Part shown: one piece after another, positions 35,300 to 47,042 of the stretch | Numbering within the stretch: position 1 is the first letter of the stretch | How the letters are laid out: every line of letters begins with the position of its first letter | Source of the DNA: Numida meleagris | Lineage: Eukaryota > Chordata > Aves > Galliformes > Numididae | DNA length: 64,000 nucleotides | Assembly: GCF_002078875.1 (NCBI RefSeq) | Contig: NC_034412.1 | Location: 9,370,605 to 9,434,604 of the forward strand | Direction of reading: 5' to 3' | The notes under the pieces: model-generated | What the model was told of the DNA's origin: nothing | The model's database searches: none | The model's input: only the letters and a program-made list of their open reading frames with translations | Position numbers and translations under genes: made by a program

Positions 35300-38200
35300 T
35301 GAGCCCTGCAGTTATGTACTAATGTACAAGCACTATGTTTTACTCCCAAAACCACTATCATGTTTCTACCTCTCTAGGAATGCTCCATGTGGATTGGGTA
35401 TGCACAGACACCAGCACTCAGACATACCCAACACGGGAGCATACTACTTTGTCCCAGTGCTTGGCACTAATTGGACCTGGTCTTTTGGCCAAGGCAGGAG
35501 TGATTTGTGCCATTCCTCTTGAGCTGGGACACAGCTCAGATTGCAGTGAAGCTCTCACTAAGAGCACATCAATCAAAAGTCGCAAAAAGTCTATTTTTTC
35601 CATTTTATTTTTTGGTGTCACATCTTGCAGCACCTGGGGCTCTGTGATTCGGGCTCAGTGACTGCCAAAAGGACCAAAGGAGATATGAGCGGGGCTCAGT
35701 CCTTCTCCTTTCCTAGGAGAGCAGGGCAGGATGCTGGGTTTGTGCAGCTTATGCATGGAGATGCCTCCCCAGGTACTCTGTGCTGTGCCTGCGTCATCCT
35801 TGCGGGGGAGCAAGAGCCCAAAACCCAAAATGTCGGTGTGCTGGGGTTGTTAATGCAGCAGCAGCAGCTCCCAGAGTGGGGCCTCATGGTGCTTGTCAAG
35901 AAAAGATATCTTTCCTTCAGCAAATTTTATTCTGCTCCTCCCAAGGTCGCCTTTCTGATAAAGGAAACACAAATGAGTTACCACAGATGATATCTAGCTC
36001 CTCTGGAACAGGCTATTGTGGCAGGTATCTCCATACTCTGAATGAAAGAGGAGCCCTGGGATTTCAGTGCTTGGCAAATGGAAGCATGTGGTTATGGGCA
36101 GATCCTGGCAGAGACACTGACTCCAACCACGGTGGCATTCTGTGGGAGAAAGGAGTAGGCTGGGAGGCAAAGGATGGGGGACAGAGACAGCACGCAAGAG
36201 AGGAGAGAGATGCGGGACAGCTGATGGACGGCTGACAGTCCGGGAGGAAGGAAGAGGGGCCAGCACACCCTCTGAGGAGCAAGCTGTGATTTTCCACGGG
36301 TGCCTCTGAGGGTTGCAGTGATGTGGCTGAAAACTGCTGCCTGTCCCAGTGGAGGTCACCCCATGTCCCCTCCCGGCTGTGACGTGCCACCCGACCTTTC
36401 CTCTGTGCCCAGACGGGAGCAGGACCCCTGAGAGACTTCGGTTGCCTCCAGGCCAATTAAAACCCTCCTCAAGTGACGTGTCTCATTGCCAGATCTCTCT
36501 GGGGGACTTGCACACCTCGTTAGTGTAATTAGGAGATGTGGCCGCTTTGGCAGAGCCCACCCAGCTGCTGAGAAGTGGTAACTGCTGTGGGAGATGGTCC
36601 CACAATTGGGGTGGAGGGGCCCATCAGGGCTGACATCCCACCAGGACCCTTCTGCAGCCCCTGCTTGTAGGGCCAGAGAACAAAACAACAGCACCACTCT
36701 AATAGCCTCTGTTGTCTCTGTGACGCATGCGGCAGAGCACCTCTGCCCTGAGCTCTGCTGGCTTCAAGAAGGCGTGCTGCAGTGTCAAGGCACCCACTGG
36801 CTGCCTTCAGTTTTGAAAACATCCCAATTCATCCCTCTAGTTCTGCAGGAATTATCCAGCCCATATCTCACAGATGGGGAAACTGAGGCAGGAAGGCTGT
36901 GAGACAGAGCAGGAACAGAGCAGTCCAGTGGGGGCATGGGGTCAAAAAACCACCCCTGAAAACTGTTCAGTGCTATGGGGTAAGCAGCTTCTTGCTCACT
37001 GTGGAGGTAAAACTGGTTTAAATGGGGCACCAGCAGACAAAGCCAGGGATGAGGTGGGCAACGTGCAGATGTGGGGAAGACCACTGCAGCAGATTTGCAG
37101 CACACCAAGTGAACACCTCTGGCTCTCCACAGCAGTACAGGAGCCACACTCTGCAGGGCAAGATGTCCTTTCCCCTTGGTGAGATGGCTGTAATCACATC
37201 ACATTAACATTTTCCTGCTTGTTTTCTGCCTGCAAGGAGAGGGGGTCTGCTGCCTAACACCAGAGACACAGTGTGGGACAAAGCCAATCCAGAGGCAATG
37301 TGAGGACTGGAGCTTTTGATAGAACTTGGCTCAATGAAAAATAAATTTGAGCAGCATTTGAGAGATCTTCTGCCTCCTCCAAGTATTGGCTCCATACTGA
37401 TATAGAGCAGGGCTTGTGTGGCAGGATTCTCCTCTTCCTGTCTTAAAAGTATTATGAAAGATCAGTGCCTGCTGTCACCATGGTTTGCAGGCATGTTATT
37501 GTTATTAATAACGCTTATTACCGCAGCACAGATCTTTGCAGCATCTGGCCCACAGGCTGCCTGCAGGAGCAGGACCGCCGGCACTGCCAGCTGTGCAGAT
37601 CAGTGTCCAAAAAGTGGCAGAGGACAGCTGGACAGATGGGACAGAGGGATGGACAGGACAGATGGACGGATGAGACAGGCAGCGCGGTGGCTCAACTGCA
37701 TGTGATGCTGCTCTGTTTCCTGACAAAAGTGGAGGAGAGAGCATAGGGAAAATGCCTGGGGAGGGTGCAGGGCTCTCGTGTGCTGGTTGTGGAGGTGGGG
37801 GAGGATGTTGGCTCTTTGTTTTCTCTGTTTGAAGGAAAACGGAGAGGGGAAAGGGAAAAAGCAAACATGCCAAATTGGAATGTGAGAGCTGGAAGCTTTG
37901 CTGAAAAGCAAAGGATAAAACCTCCCCTTGTGGCCCTTCCCCGGGGGAAGAATGAAAGGAAACATGGTGAAATCAAAGTGTTTGCAGAAATGTAAATCCC
38001 CAGTAGCTGCCATGGCTGTGAATATATAACTCCACTTCTACCCGGCAGCTCAGCCCTGGGGGGTTCTGCTGTGTCTTGGAGCCCTGTGATGTGGGACCCC
38101 CATGTGCGTGCCCTGCGGCGAGGCTGCAGATGCCCTGCTCCACAGGGCTTTGGGTTTGTTGTGACTTACAGTCGGTACTGCTCTGATGGGAATGGCATCC

Positions 38201-38879
38201 ATGGATGGGCACCTTCATCGCTGCATCATGAGTCCCAGACAGCCCTGGGACAGACCCTGTGTGGGGCTTGGGCAGGAGAGCCAACACAGACTTCATCCAG
38301 ATGGGAAGAGGGGTATTTGTTGAGAAACCTGCTGTAAGAGGAGCAAAGACACAGTCCCTCAGAAGATGAAGGCTGAGCATGCTTTGGGCATCGCATAACT
38401 ACCAGGCAATCACTCAGCACGTCCATGGAGCCTGCAAGACCCCAACCCCAGCCTCAGTTGTCTCCGCAGGGGGATTTCCAGCCATTCTGGGGCTCTCTGT
38501 TGCTGCTTGAACCCGGAGCAGGAGAAGCTCTTGGCTTGGTGCTGGCATCCAGCCCTCCAGTTGAGTCTTTAGGCAGATAAATGAGACATGGCTGAGTCGG
38601 GGGGTAAAAACTCAGAGCAGAGCCCTTGGAGCATTTATTTTAAGCTCCCTGATGTTCTTCCCATAGGTGCTGTGACCGTGGGTGATGGAAACACGGGCAA
38701 GGCTCTGGGGCCAACAGGAAATCACGGCGGTGGGAGCTGGGAGCACTGTCTGCACCCATTGGTGCTGACCCCATGTCCCCTGGAAGGAAAGGATGGGGAG
38801 CGGGGAGGAAAAAGTACATTGGCACTGCCTAAGTTTGCTCCATGAATGTGGGGCTGGCAGAGAGCAGCAGCATGGCAAT
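35300..38879. other. Intergenic DNA, no gene seen
   Basis: This is unique sequence with moderate GC content and many meaningless short frames. No repeats beyond short tracts were recognised. Confidence 0.45.
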
Positions 38880-39400
38880 GCGGCGGCAGTTCAAGTACCT
38901 ATTAAAGAGCCGAGACATGCCCAGGCTTTATTAGCCACATGTCAGAAAGCACTTTCTACAGTAAATCCTCCTTAATAGCCATACGCTAGGAGAGAATTAA
39001 GTGCTTTTTAGCTCTCAGACAGTTATGTAAACTTGAGAGAGGAGGAAAAAAAGATAAAAAATAACAGAACAGAGGAGCCCTTAGTACATACTGGTTATTA
39101 ATGTATTTATCCAAGCCACTTATTTATTGAAGGTATTTTTTTCTTTTCTGGGACAGGCCTATTAAGCCTGACAGCTTAATCGACACCCAATGGGAAAAAT
39201 GCCATTTTATAAAGTAGTTAAGCTCCCATTGATTTCAATATCAGCTCTATTTTTTATTTTGTATTTTTTCCCTGGCCATCACAGTTTGTTTGACAGACTC
39301 GTTAACAAGATATTAAACTACCCCAGTCCTTTTTTTAAGGACAACAAATTGCTATGGAGAAAGATGCTGTTGTCTTAACAGATGCCTCTCACTGTGTAAA
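38880..39400. promoter_or_regulatory. Candidate conserved non-coding block
   Basis: About 500 bases are AT-rich and free of repeats, with clustered TTATTAGCC, TTAATAGCC, GAATTAAG and TTATTAATG words. It looks like vertebrate enhancer sequence, by eye only. Confidence 0.22.
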
Positions 39401-40099
39401 CATCTCTTGACTGATAAGCAGAGAGGGAGGCAGCGTGCAAACCGGCCTTTTCATGCCAAATGAATAGCAGGACTGGAAAACTGGCTTTGAAATCAATGGT
39501 GTTTTGCTGTGTGAAGAGTGCTGGAAGACAGGCTGGTTTCGGGGATGGGTAACGGGACAGAGAGGGATGAGGAGGATGGACCTGCAGATGCCAGCTCCAC
39601 GCGGGCAGGGAGATGGGAATGGCCAAGCACGTGGGGTGGCTTTGATGGTCCTAGCTGCTATCATGGCCATAGGGTTAGCAGTGGGATGTCACGTCTCCTG
39701 CTGCCCCCAGTGCTGTGCTAGGGAAAGCCACAGCTCAGAGCCCTGGGGACCACCCGCAACGAGGGGGAACGGCAGAGCTCAGATTTTGTACATCTCACGC
39801 TATTGCTTGTGCCTGACCCTGCTCAGGGTTCTCTTCTTGCACCCACCACACCCAGGTTTTTCGGATGCTGTCCCAACACCCTTACTGCTGCACTGGGTCG
39901 GATGGTTCCTGGCTCTCTTGGCATCTCCCTGCCCCCCAGCCAGCTCACAGCACTGCAATAACGCCACGTTTTATTGTATGCTCTTAATGACGCATCTGCA
40001 GACACTTCCCCTCTCTCACTGAGCGAATTCTCGCTGGGATGGAAATTTTAAAATGAGACTCAGATTGTTTCCACATCGCAGGGCGCAGCCAGGCTTTAA

Positions 40100-40460
40100 A
40101 TACAACAGAATTCCTGAAATCCGTTATCCTGTCACCTAAGCATTTCAATAATTAGCTACAGAAACATCCCCTCTCTCCCGCCTGCCTGGAGAGTGTTTGC
40201 ATTCTAATTGATTACTAAACACAGAGCAAACAGCTCTTGGATCTGTCAATAATTACTTTAGGAGAGGCAGCCACGGTCACTGGGATGAACTCCATCTACT
40301 CAGCGGCTCCACAGCATTACAGGTGTAAGCACTGCTCCGGCTGCTCGCTCTAATGACTTTATTATCCCAGTGTCATTAGTCCCGTTCCTCTCTAAGTTTT
40401 GCTAATGGGCACGCACGCAACCAGCCGTTGCTACTGAATCATTCTCCCACTCTTTTATTT
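40100..40460. promoter_or_regulatory. Candidate conserved non-coding block
   Basis: Two TAATTA sites (near 40149 and 40250) lie among 'attctaattgattactaaac', 'actttattatcccagtg' and 'gtcattagtcc'. There are no repeats or coding signatures. A long pyrimidine tract ending in 'ttaattag' follows at 40526-40565. Confidence 0.22.
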
Positions 40461-43019
40461 ATTCCTTTCACTCTGTGGGGGCTGCAACTGCTTTCTATAT
40501 CTATGCACATGCGCATATGGATCTTTTCTTCTTCTTTTCTTTTTTTTTTTTCTTTTTTAATTAGAACTGAAAGGCCCATTTTCTAGCTGGAGATGGCAAT
40601 CAGAGAGGGCCACGGCTCATTTCCGAGAGGCTCCCACCTCCAGATCCCCAGCTCATGCTGTGCATCCCGGGCTCCCTTACGTCAGGGCACATCAGAGCGA
40701 GGAAACAAGCCCGGCTGCTGTTTAACAGCCGGGATGCTACCAGTGCTCTCCTCTGGGAGCCTGGGATGCCAAGACAAAGCTGGGGCATCCTCTGCACGTG
40801 TCGCTTCCCGAATCTGCCCTGCCTAGCTCCCTATGGAGCCCGCTGCTTGGCAGAGCCTCTGCTAATGAGGATGAGCACAGGGGGTTGGGTCTCCCTTAGT
40901 GAAACCTCCCTGGGACTGACCCAAATCCAGCTCAGAACTGCCGTTGTTTTCCATGATTCCTCCACATCGGCAGCCACATCCCCACTGGTCCCAAGCTGCG
41001 GGGACACAGATTGCATTGTGCTTTGATGATGGTCCTTGAGTAAAAGGAGGGTGGCCTTGAGGGAGGACAGGGAGCTCTACACGTACACACAGCTCTGCTG
41101 GGTGCCAGCAATGCCTTCACTGCAGCCCCACAGCTGCACTTGGAGCAGCTGCACTTAAGCCTTATGTCACAGGTGAGCACCATGTTTAAGAACACAAAGC
41201 CCAGCTTTTTTCAGAGCTCACTTTCTTCTGCTATGGGTTTTCTATGAGACTAAGGCAAGACATCATGGCTTAAGGAACACTGAATTCCCACCTATCAAGA
41301 CCAAAATAGCCTTAGAAACTTCAGGACTTGGTCTTCCTCAGTTTCTCATGAGAGATACATGGTTGGGAGGGGACCTTCTTTGCCTTTGGGCTACTCAAGA
41401 GCAAGGGGTGCAGGTATGCTCCCAGCTCAGGTGTCTCTGCATGGCCAGTGGACACATCTCTTCTTCCTAAGCCATTCAGAGTATGGAGCCCACTGCACAA
41501 TCACTTCTAAATCCTTGTTTCTTCCTTCAGCAATGGGCAAAAACTGCTATGTAGAGACCCAGACTCACCATTTTAAAACCCCATCAACTAAAAGACAGGA
41601 GGAAAACATCCCTGTATGCATCCCACAGACACCAGCAGGTGGGAGCAGCATCTCTTGGAGATGTGTGATGTCTCTGGGTGCAGGATGTGTGGCACCCAGC
41701 CCTGACCTCATCCCCAGCCCTCCCAAGGATGAAGAGCTGCCAGAGCTGCTGCTTTTAACCCGGAGCAGAGAGCATCTCACCAGCAGTGTCAAGAAGTGCC
41801 ACGTAGGCGGGTTATTTGCCTCAGCATTAAGATTTAATAAACAGGTGCAGGACCCCAGGTGAGGGATGGAGGGCACCGAGCACAGAAACACAGTAATGAA
41901 TGTAGCATCCTTGAGGATGTGAGGGAACGGAGTGCAGACAGAGCTGTCTGTGTGGGAGGCCTCAACGCTGACGGTACACTAATCAGCACTGCTATTGCTC
42001 ACGCATTAGCTTAGCTGTTCTGGAGCACTCCTTTATCTGCTGGTGGTTCTGGCTCACTGCAGAAAGCAACCTTTGGTGCTCTCCTGAGAATCCCACTGAG
42101 GAGATGGGGGCCCAGGAATCCCCATCCCACTTCAAACCACAGCTCGTTGGGTCTGTCTCTTTTTTTCCAAGTCATGAAGTGCACATATTTATCCAGGTGC
42201 CCTGCTTGGGTCATCAAACTTTGTGAGAGATGGAAATAATTCCAAAAATCAGATCCCTTTTCTGCATTTTAAGGGTGATGCTGGGAGGGAATGGGCGCTG
42301 CAAACTGCCTCAGTACATCTCCTTGGGCACAGCCAGCACAGTTGCAGCCTCCAGGCTCCCCATTACCCAGCAGCATCCCAGCCCCATGGCTCCTGCTGGC
42401 TGTGGTGCCCTGTGCTGTGTCACATCAGTCAGTGCAGAAGGAGCCTGGGCTGTTCGATGTGTCTTCCCCACAGCAATACAGAATAAATGTCTCCCTTGGG
42501 TAGTCTTTGGGAGAGCTCCTGGAAAATGGAAAAGGCTGAAAACAGCTTTTTTAACAATCCCCACCACGGCTCTGCCACCAACCTCTTTGACTTTGTGATT
42601 TATTTCCTTTCAGGAGTGAGCTAGACCGTGAAATCACTTTGAAGTTCTGCTCCTGAGATGAAACATCAGGATAGTATTAATGTAACCATTTATTTATTTT
42701 TCTGTGTGTGTGATACAGAAGGAGAAATGAAAACCGCGGCAAAAATAAGAAGAGCTCCTGCAGAGTTGTTTACTGTAGATTAAACTGTCCCAGACTCTCC
42801 GGATCTTAACAGCTCTGGCTGAGGAATGGACCGAAGGTGATTAATTTATGGAGCAACAAATATCACTCGCAGGCAAGAGGCGACTCAGCTGTTTCGCTGA
42901 GAGCTGTGAGCAGTGCGTTTCAAGCTGGGAGCAAATTCTGGAGCTCTGAGTACCTGGGTTTTGGGACCCAGCACCTTTCAGCCACGCCACCTGTCTGATT
43001 GAGTTATCCCCTGAAAGCC
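40461..43019. other. Intergenic DNA, no gene seen
   Basis: A pyrimidine tract at 40526-40560 resembles a splice acceptor on the plus strand, but the following sequence has no convincing coding potential. The 167-codon plus-strand frame at 41359-41862 has no recognised domain and is treated as chance. Confidence 0.4.
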
Positions 43020-43297
43020 AGATCATCTCTCAGGACTAACGACATTAATTGTGCCTGGATGCGAGCAGACACACGCTGCCTAATTTATTCTTCCTGTATT
43101 GCAGCTGATTGCTTGTTATTCTATTACCCCCCTCTGGATAGCTCTTGTACTCAATTATCACATTGCTGACCCACCTCGGCTGCTAATGCAACACGTTTGT
43201 TTCCTCTCCTCTACAACAGCACCAGCAATAACACTGCGCATCAATTCTGCGTGCGGCGGGTGCTGAGATGCTCCAGCAGCGTGAGCCACGACCCTCC
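43020..43297. promoter_or_regulatory. Candidate conserved non-coding block
   Basis: This block is rich in homeodomain-like words (gacattaattgtg, cctaatttattc, actcaattatcac) and free of repeats. It directly abuts the GC-rich hairpin at 43298-43340. Confidence 0.25.
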
Positions 43298-43340
43298 CGC
43301 GGCGGCAGCTTAATGACACCCACTGTGAGCTGCCGCCGTG
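43298..43340. other. GC-rich inverted repeat
   Basis: The arms cggcggcagct (43300-43310) and agctgccgccg (43328-43338) are perfect complements around a 17-base loop. One wobble and one further pair outside extend the stem to 13. It is too short for a microRNA precursor. Confidence 0.8.
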
Positions 43341-44198
43341 CCTGCTGCTGGCCCCGGGATATGTGTTACGGATCTAGGAGAGCTGGTTGTTGGAAACAGA
43401 GCTGTTTCCTCCAACCAGAGGTGTAGGAAACCTTGTTCCTCATTGCTGCAGCCTTCATATATGCTGTCATGATGGAACGTGCTCTGCTTCAGCAACAAGA
43501 CAATAATTGGAGGGAGGTTGAGGAAATGCAAGCAGCTGGCAGCCCACTGCCAGGATGTGGGTTGCCTTTGTTCTGAGTGGATCAGATATAATGGGGAGCA
43601 GTGCAGATCTGGGCTTGAGCTGTCATCTTCCGACTCATGTTGGGTTGGAAAGCCACCCCTTCCCCTACAGCCATGATATGATGGCTTTGGTGCAGGCAGA
43701 TGGGAGGGCTGTCCTCCCAGAGCCTCAGTTTTAGCCTTCTACAAGGGTTGGCCAAGCTGAGCAGGTCTTCCTTCCCCTAAAACCATGCTTGGAACCATTT
43801 GGACCAGTAGGCAGGATACGGTGAGTGCCTGCACCAGGAGTACAGTGGGATCCCTTGTAGAAAGGCTCGGGGTTGCTTTGACTGTACTCCGTGCTGGACA
43901 AAGCCCTGTTGCCCCCTAATGCAGTACAGGAAGAATGTTTTTTTTCTCCTTGCTGCCTTCTTCAGCAGTCATGTATGATAAAACAGAGTTTTCCCAGTTA
44001 ATTTTTACTAGTTACAGAGAAAGGCTCTCTCCCAAGCCAGCACTTCTCTGACTCAATTGCTTTGTTTATCTTGCTGGCCGCAAACAGGCTTTCAGAAGCA
44101 GGGCTCCAACTTGTCTCAGTTGAAAAACATCTCAGAAAATGCTGTTCTGAAGCAGGGCCTGAACGATGCTGCATCTCTAAGTCTTAGCAGTGTTCATT
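43341..44198. other. Intergenic DNA, no gene seen
   Basis: Unique sequence. Nothing recognised on either strand. Confidence 0.4.
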
Positions 44199-44295
44199 TA
44201 GAATCACAGAACCACAGAATCTTTAAGGTTGGAAAAGATCACAAAGATCTTCCAGTCCAACCATTGACCCATCACCACCATGCCCACTAAACCTG
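44199..44295 (-). mobile_element. CR1 LINE 3' end fragment
   Basis: It has 'agaatcacagaaccacagaa' then 'tctttaaggttggaaaagat' and 'ccagtccaaccattgaccca', a typical reverse-orientation CR1 terminus. Confidence 0.87.
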
Positions 44296-46154
44296 CTAAA
44301 GGCAGGACTCGGGTTGGTTTTAAGGTACTGAGACCATGACAGGACTATTGGACAAAGGTGAGGAACATCACTGCACTGGAAAACATCCAAACAGATTATC
44401 CTCAAACCCAGCCTCTGAACAGCAGTTACAGGCTGTGCTGGGGCATGTCCTTCCCAACCACAGCCAAAAAATACTAATGAGCCCCCTCCTGCTGCTGCTG
44501 CTGGTGCTTTATCTCTCTGCAAATTGATGGTCGAGGGCTCGATCTTGGTCTTTGGCACTGACCGTGTCTGGCTGCTCAGCCCTGGGGGCATCCCTCCTGC
44601 TCCTCCAAACTTTCTGCCATGAGCCAGCAAATAAAATGTCTCCGGTGCTAACAACTGATCTCTGAGATATTTCATTCTCCCTTCACATAATGTCCTAGTT
44701 TCTCATAAACACAGGAAGATGAAGCCTCCAGTTCTGCGTGGTGCAGAAGTGCCATTAGGGCAGCCGGTGCGAGCACCGAGCAGCAGGCAATTTAGAATGA
44801 TAGCGTGCTAAAACAGTTGAGCAACCCACAGTCAATTCAAAAGCTTTCTGGCAGCTCTCTCTTCATTTCAGAGATTTCTATCTTAACAGACTTATAAAGG
44901 AGCAGATTAGGAGAGATAAATTGGGTAGCAACTTGGCCTAATGTGCCGGAAGGCTGGGGCTCTCTGATGCAATGTGGGTGATGCTGCCAGAGATTTCTTG
45001 CAGACCCCACCTCTGTGGGGCCTGCCCCACAGCAGTGCCCTGTGCTGAATGTCAAAGTGAGGTTTGAGGCAGTTTTGTACCAGATGCTGCTCTATCCTTG
45101 GATGCCTATGCTAGCTGCATGGATCCCAGCTCTCTCCTTGCTTTCTCTTTCCAGACAGAGGGCATCCATCGGTGCTCAAGGAGATGTACAGGCACAGCGT
45201 CACCTTGCCTTGCCCTCTGGAAACGCCTTTTCTCCTCTCTGACTACCTGCACTACAAAGGGACCCCCCATGAATTTATGCTGTTTAAAGCCCTGAGAGGC
45301 AGCGAGGCTGCCCTGGTGCTGCTCACGACTCCCTGCCACCTCCCGTGGTCATTCCCCTCCTCTGATCTTGTCCAGATGCCACCACCGCTTGTTAAACACA
45401 GCAGATTCTGTATCCTTGCATCCAGCTGCTTAGCATCACCCCAAAGAACTTCACAGGGTGGCTATCTGCGAGCACGTTCCTTGCTGCCCATAAATACAGA
45501 TCTTTTTCCTTTTAAATCCTGACTATCTGAACTCAGTCTATTTACTCCATTACCCACAGGCAAATTGTAAAATTATAGCCCTGTGCTTCAGTTGGGAGGC
45601 TGTGCTCAGAGAGCCATCTACACTCCTATTAGTGCTGTGTATGGAGGGATGGGGACCAGGGAGCCTCTGATTGCTCTAGATAAAAATGATGGGAAAAGCT
45701 CCAAGAGGAACGCACTGAAAAGGCTCCCCAGTCTATTAACCACCAAGACTCGGGCATGTACTGAAGATACTCAGTTTAAACCTTTGCCACACTGGGGGAT
45801 TTTGCTCACTTTCCTTATTTAATCCACTTATGTCTGTAGGCAGACGGGCGGGCGGGAGGGACGGATCCCTCCCTCACTCCTCACCGCGATATCTGCTCAG
45901 CTCCTGACACCACCACTCAGTGGTCTTTGCTTGCATTTCTTTAAGGTGTTCAAAGTTGTTCTTTGATAGATAAATCCTCCTGCGGCTTAAACTGACAAAT
46001 CTGAAATAGTCCTGGCTGGAGCAGGGATTAAGCAGCAAACCCTTATTTATTTTCTTCCTGCTGCTCAGAACAGACTGTTCCTGCCATTCCTATGAGGCAC
46101 GGCCTGTGCTGCCTCTGCGGGTTTGTGCTCTGCATGGGGGCACTCCCAGCTCTA
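44296..46154. other. Intergenic DNA, no gene seen
   Basis: This is unique DNA. Open frames of up to 150 codons occur but overlap CR1 or lack any coding signature. Confidence 0.4.
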
Positions 46155-46498
46155 GGAAACGTAGGGGAAAGCAAGGGGAATTGTAGGGGAAAGAAAAGAG
46201 GAATCTTAGGGGAAAGCAAGGGGAAGTGTAGGGAAAGTGTAGGGGAAAGCAAGAGAAAATGTAAGGGAAACTAAGTGGAAACATAGGGTAAGTGCAGGGT
46301 AAAGGTGTGGGAAGTGTAGGGGAACACAAAGGGAAAAGCAGGGGAAAGCAAGAGGGGTCATAGGGGAAAGCAAGGTGAAAAGTAAGGAAAAACAAGAGGA
46401 AATGTAGGAGAAAGCAAGGTGAGACCTAGGGGAAAGCAAATGGAAAGGTAGGGGAAAGCAAGGGGAAAAGTAAGGGAAAGCCAGGGTAAAGGGAAGCA
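46155..46498. repeat. 22-bp purine-rich minisatellite
   Basis: About 15 diverged units carry a core like 'gtaggggaaagcaaggggaa'. Successive unit starts fall at 46162, 46184, 46207, 46229, 46240, 46262 and 46284, mostly 22 bases apart with one 11-base half unit. The plus strand is almost all purine apart from the GTA step. Phe/Pro-rich frames on the minus strand are artefacts of the repeat. Confidence 0.9.
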
Positions 46499-46839
46499 AC
46501 ACAGCATCCGCCTGTGAGGGATCGCAGGGGATAGGGGAAGGAGAGCAGCCTCCTCAGCCCATGAAATTTATCATCGTTGTGCTTTTTATCTACTTATATT
46601 AAGAGTGCTTGCAACTCTGGATGGAAATATCCTTGGGCGCAGTTATTTTATTAGTAAGCTGTTTATTAACAAGTCATATTAAATTCGCGGCCTACAACCG
46701 CCTCATGGCGGCCTGCAGCTCCTCACAGGGAGCGAGGCGCAGCGCTGGGCTCTGCTCTCTGGAAACAGCGACAGAACATGAGGGAACAGCATGGAGCTGT
46801 GCCAGGGGAGGAGCAGGGGAGTGTTAGGGAAAAGCTCCG

Positions 46840-47042
46840 CCCCAGAGGGTGGTGGGCATGGGACGGGTGGCCCAGGGCAGTGGGCACAGCACAGAGCTGC
46901 TGGAGCTCAAGGAGTGGTTGGACACCGCTGTGATACACACGGTCTGATTTTGGGGTCAGACCAGCTCCCGCGTGGAGTCAGGAGTTGGATTCAGTGATCC
47001 TTATGGGTCCCTTCCAACTTGGGATATTCCATGATTCCATGA
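46840..47042 (+). mobile_element. CR1 LINE 3' end
   Basis: The copy spans the 'agagggtggtgggcatggga' block, the 'gctcaaggagtggttggaca' block and the terminal 'cccttccaacttgggatatt' plus 'ccatgattcc'. Its tail shares the 'atgggtcccttccaact' form of the 19.87 kb copy. Confidence 0.83.

Noticed and set aside
41359..41862. 167-codon plus-strand frame
   Set aside because: No domain, and composition typical of chance frames.
43298..43340. MicroRNA hairpin
   Set aside because: The stem-loop is only about 43 bases with a 17-base loop, too short for a Drosha/Dicer precursor.
44223..44675. 150-codon minus-strand frame
   Set aside because: Its C-terminal part is translated CR1 tail (MVGLEDLCDLFQP-like), common to CR1 copies.
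46043..46502. Phe/Pro-rich repeat proteins on the minus strand
   Set aside because: Produced by the 22-bp minisatellite; no start context, splice sites or conservation argument.
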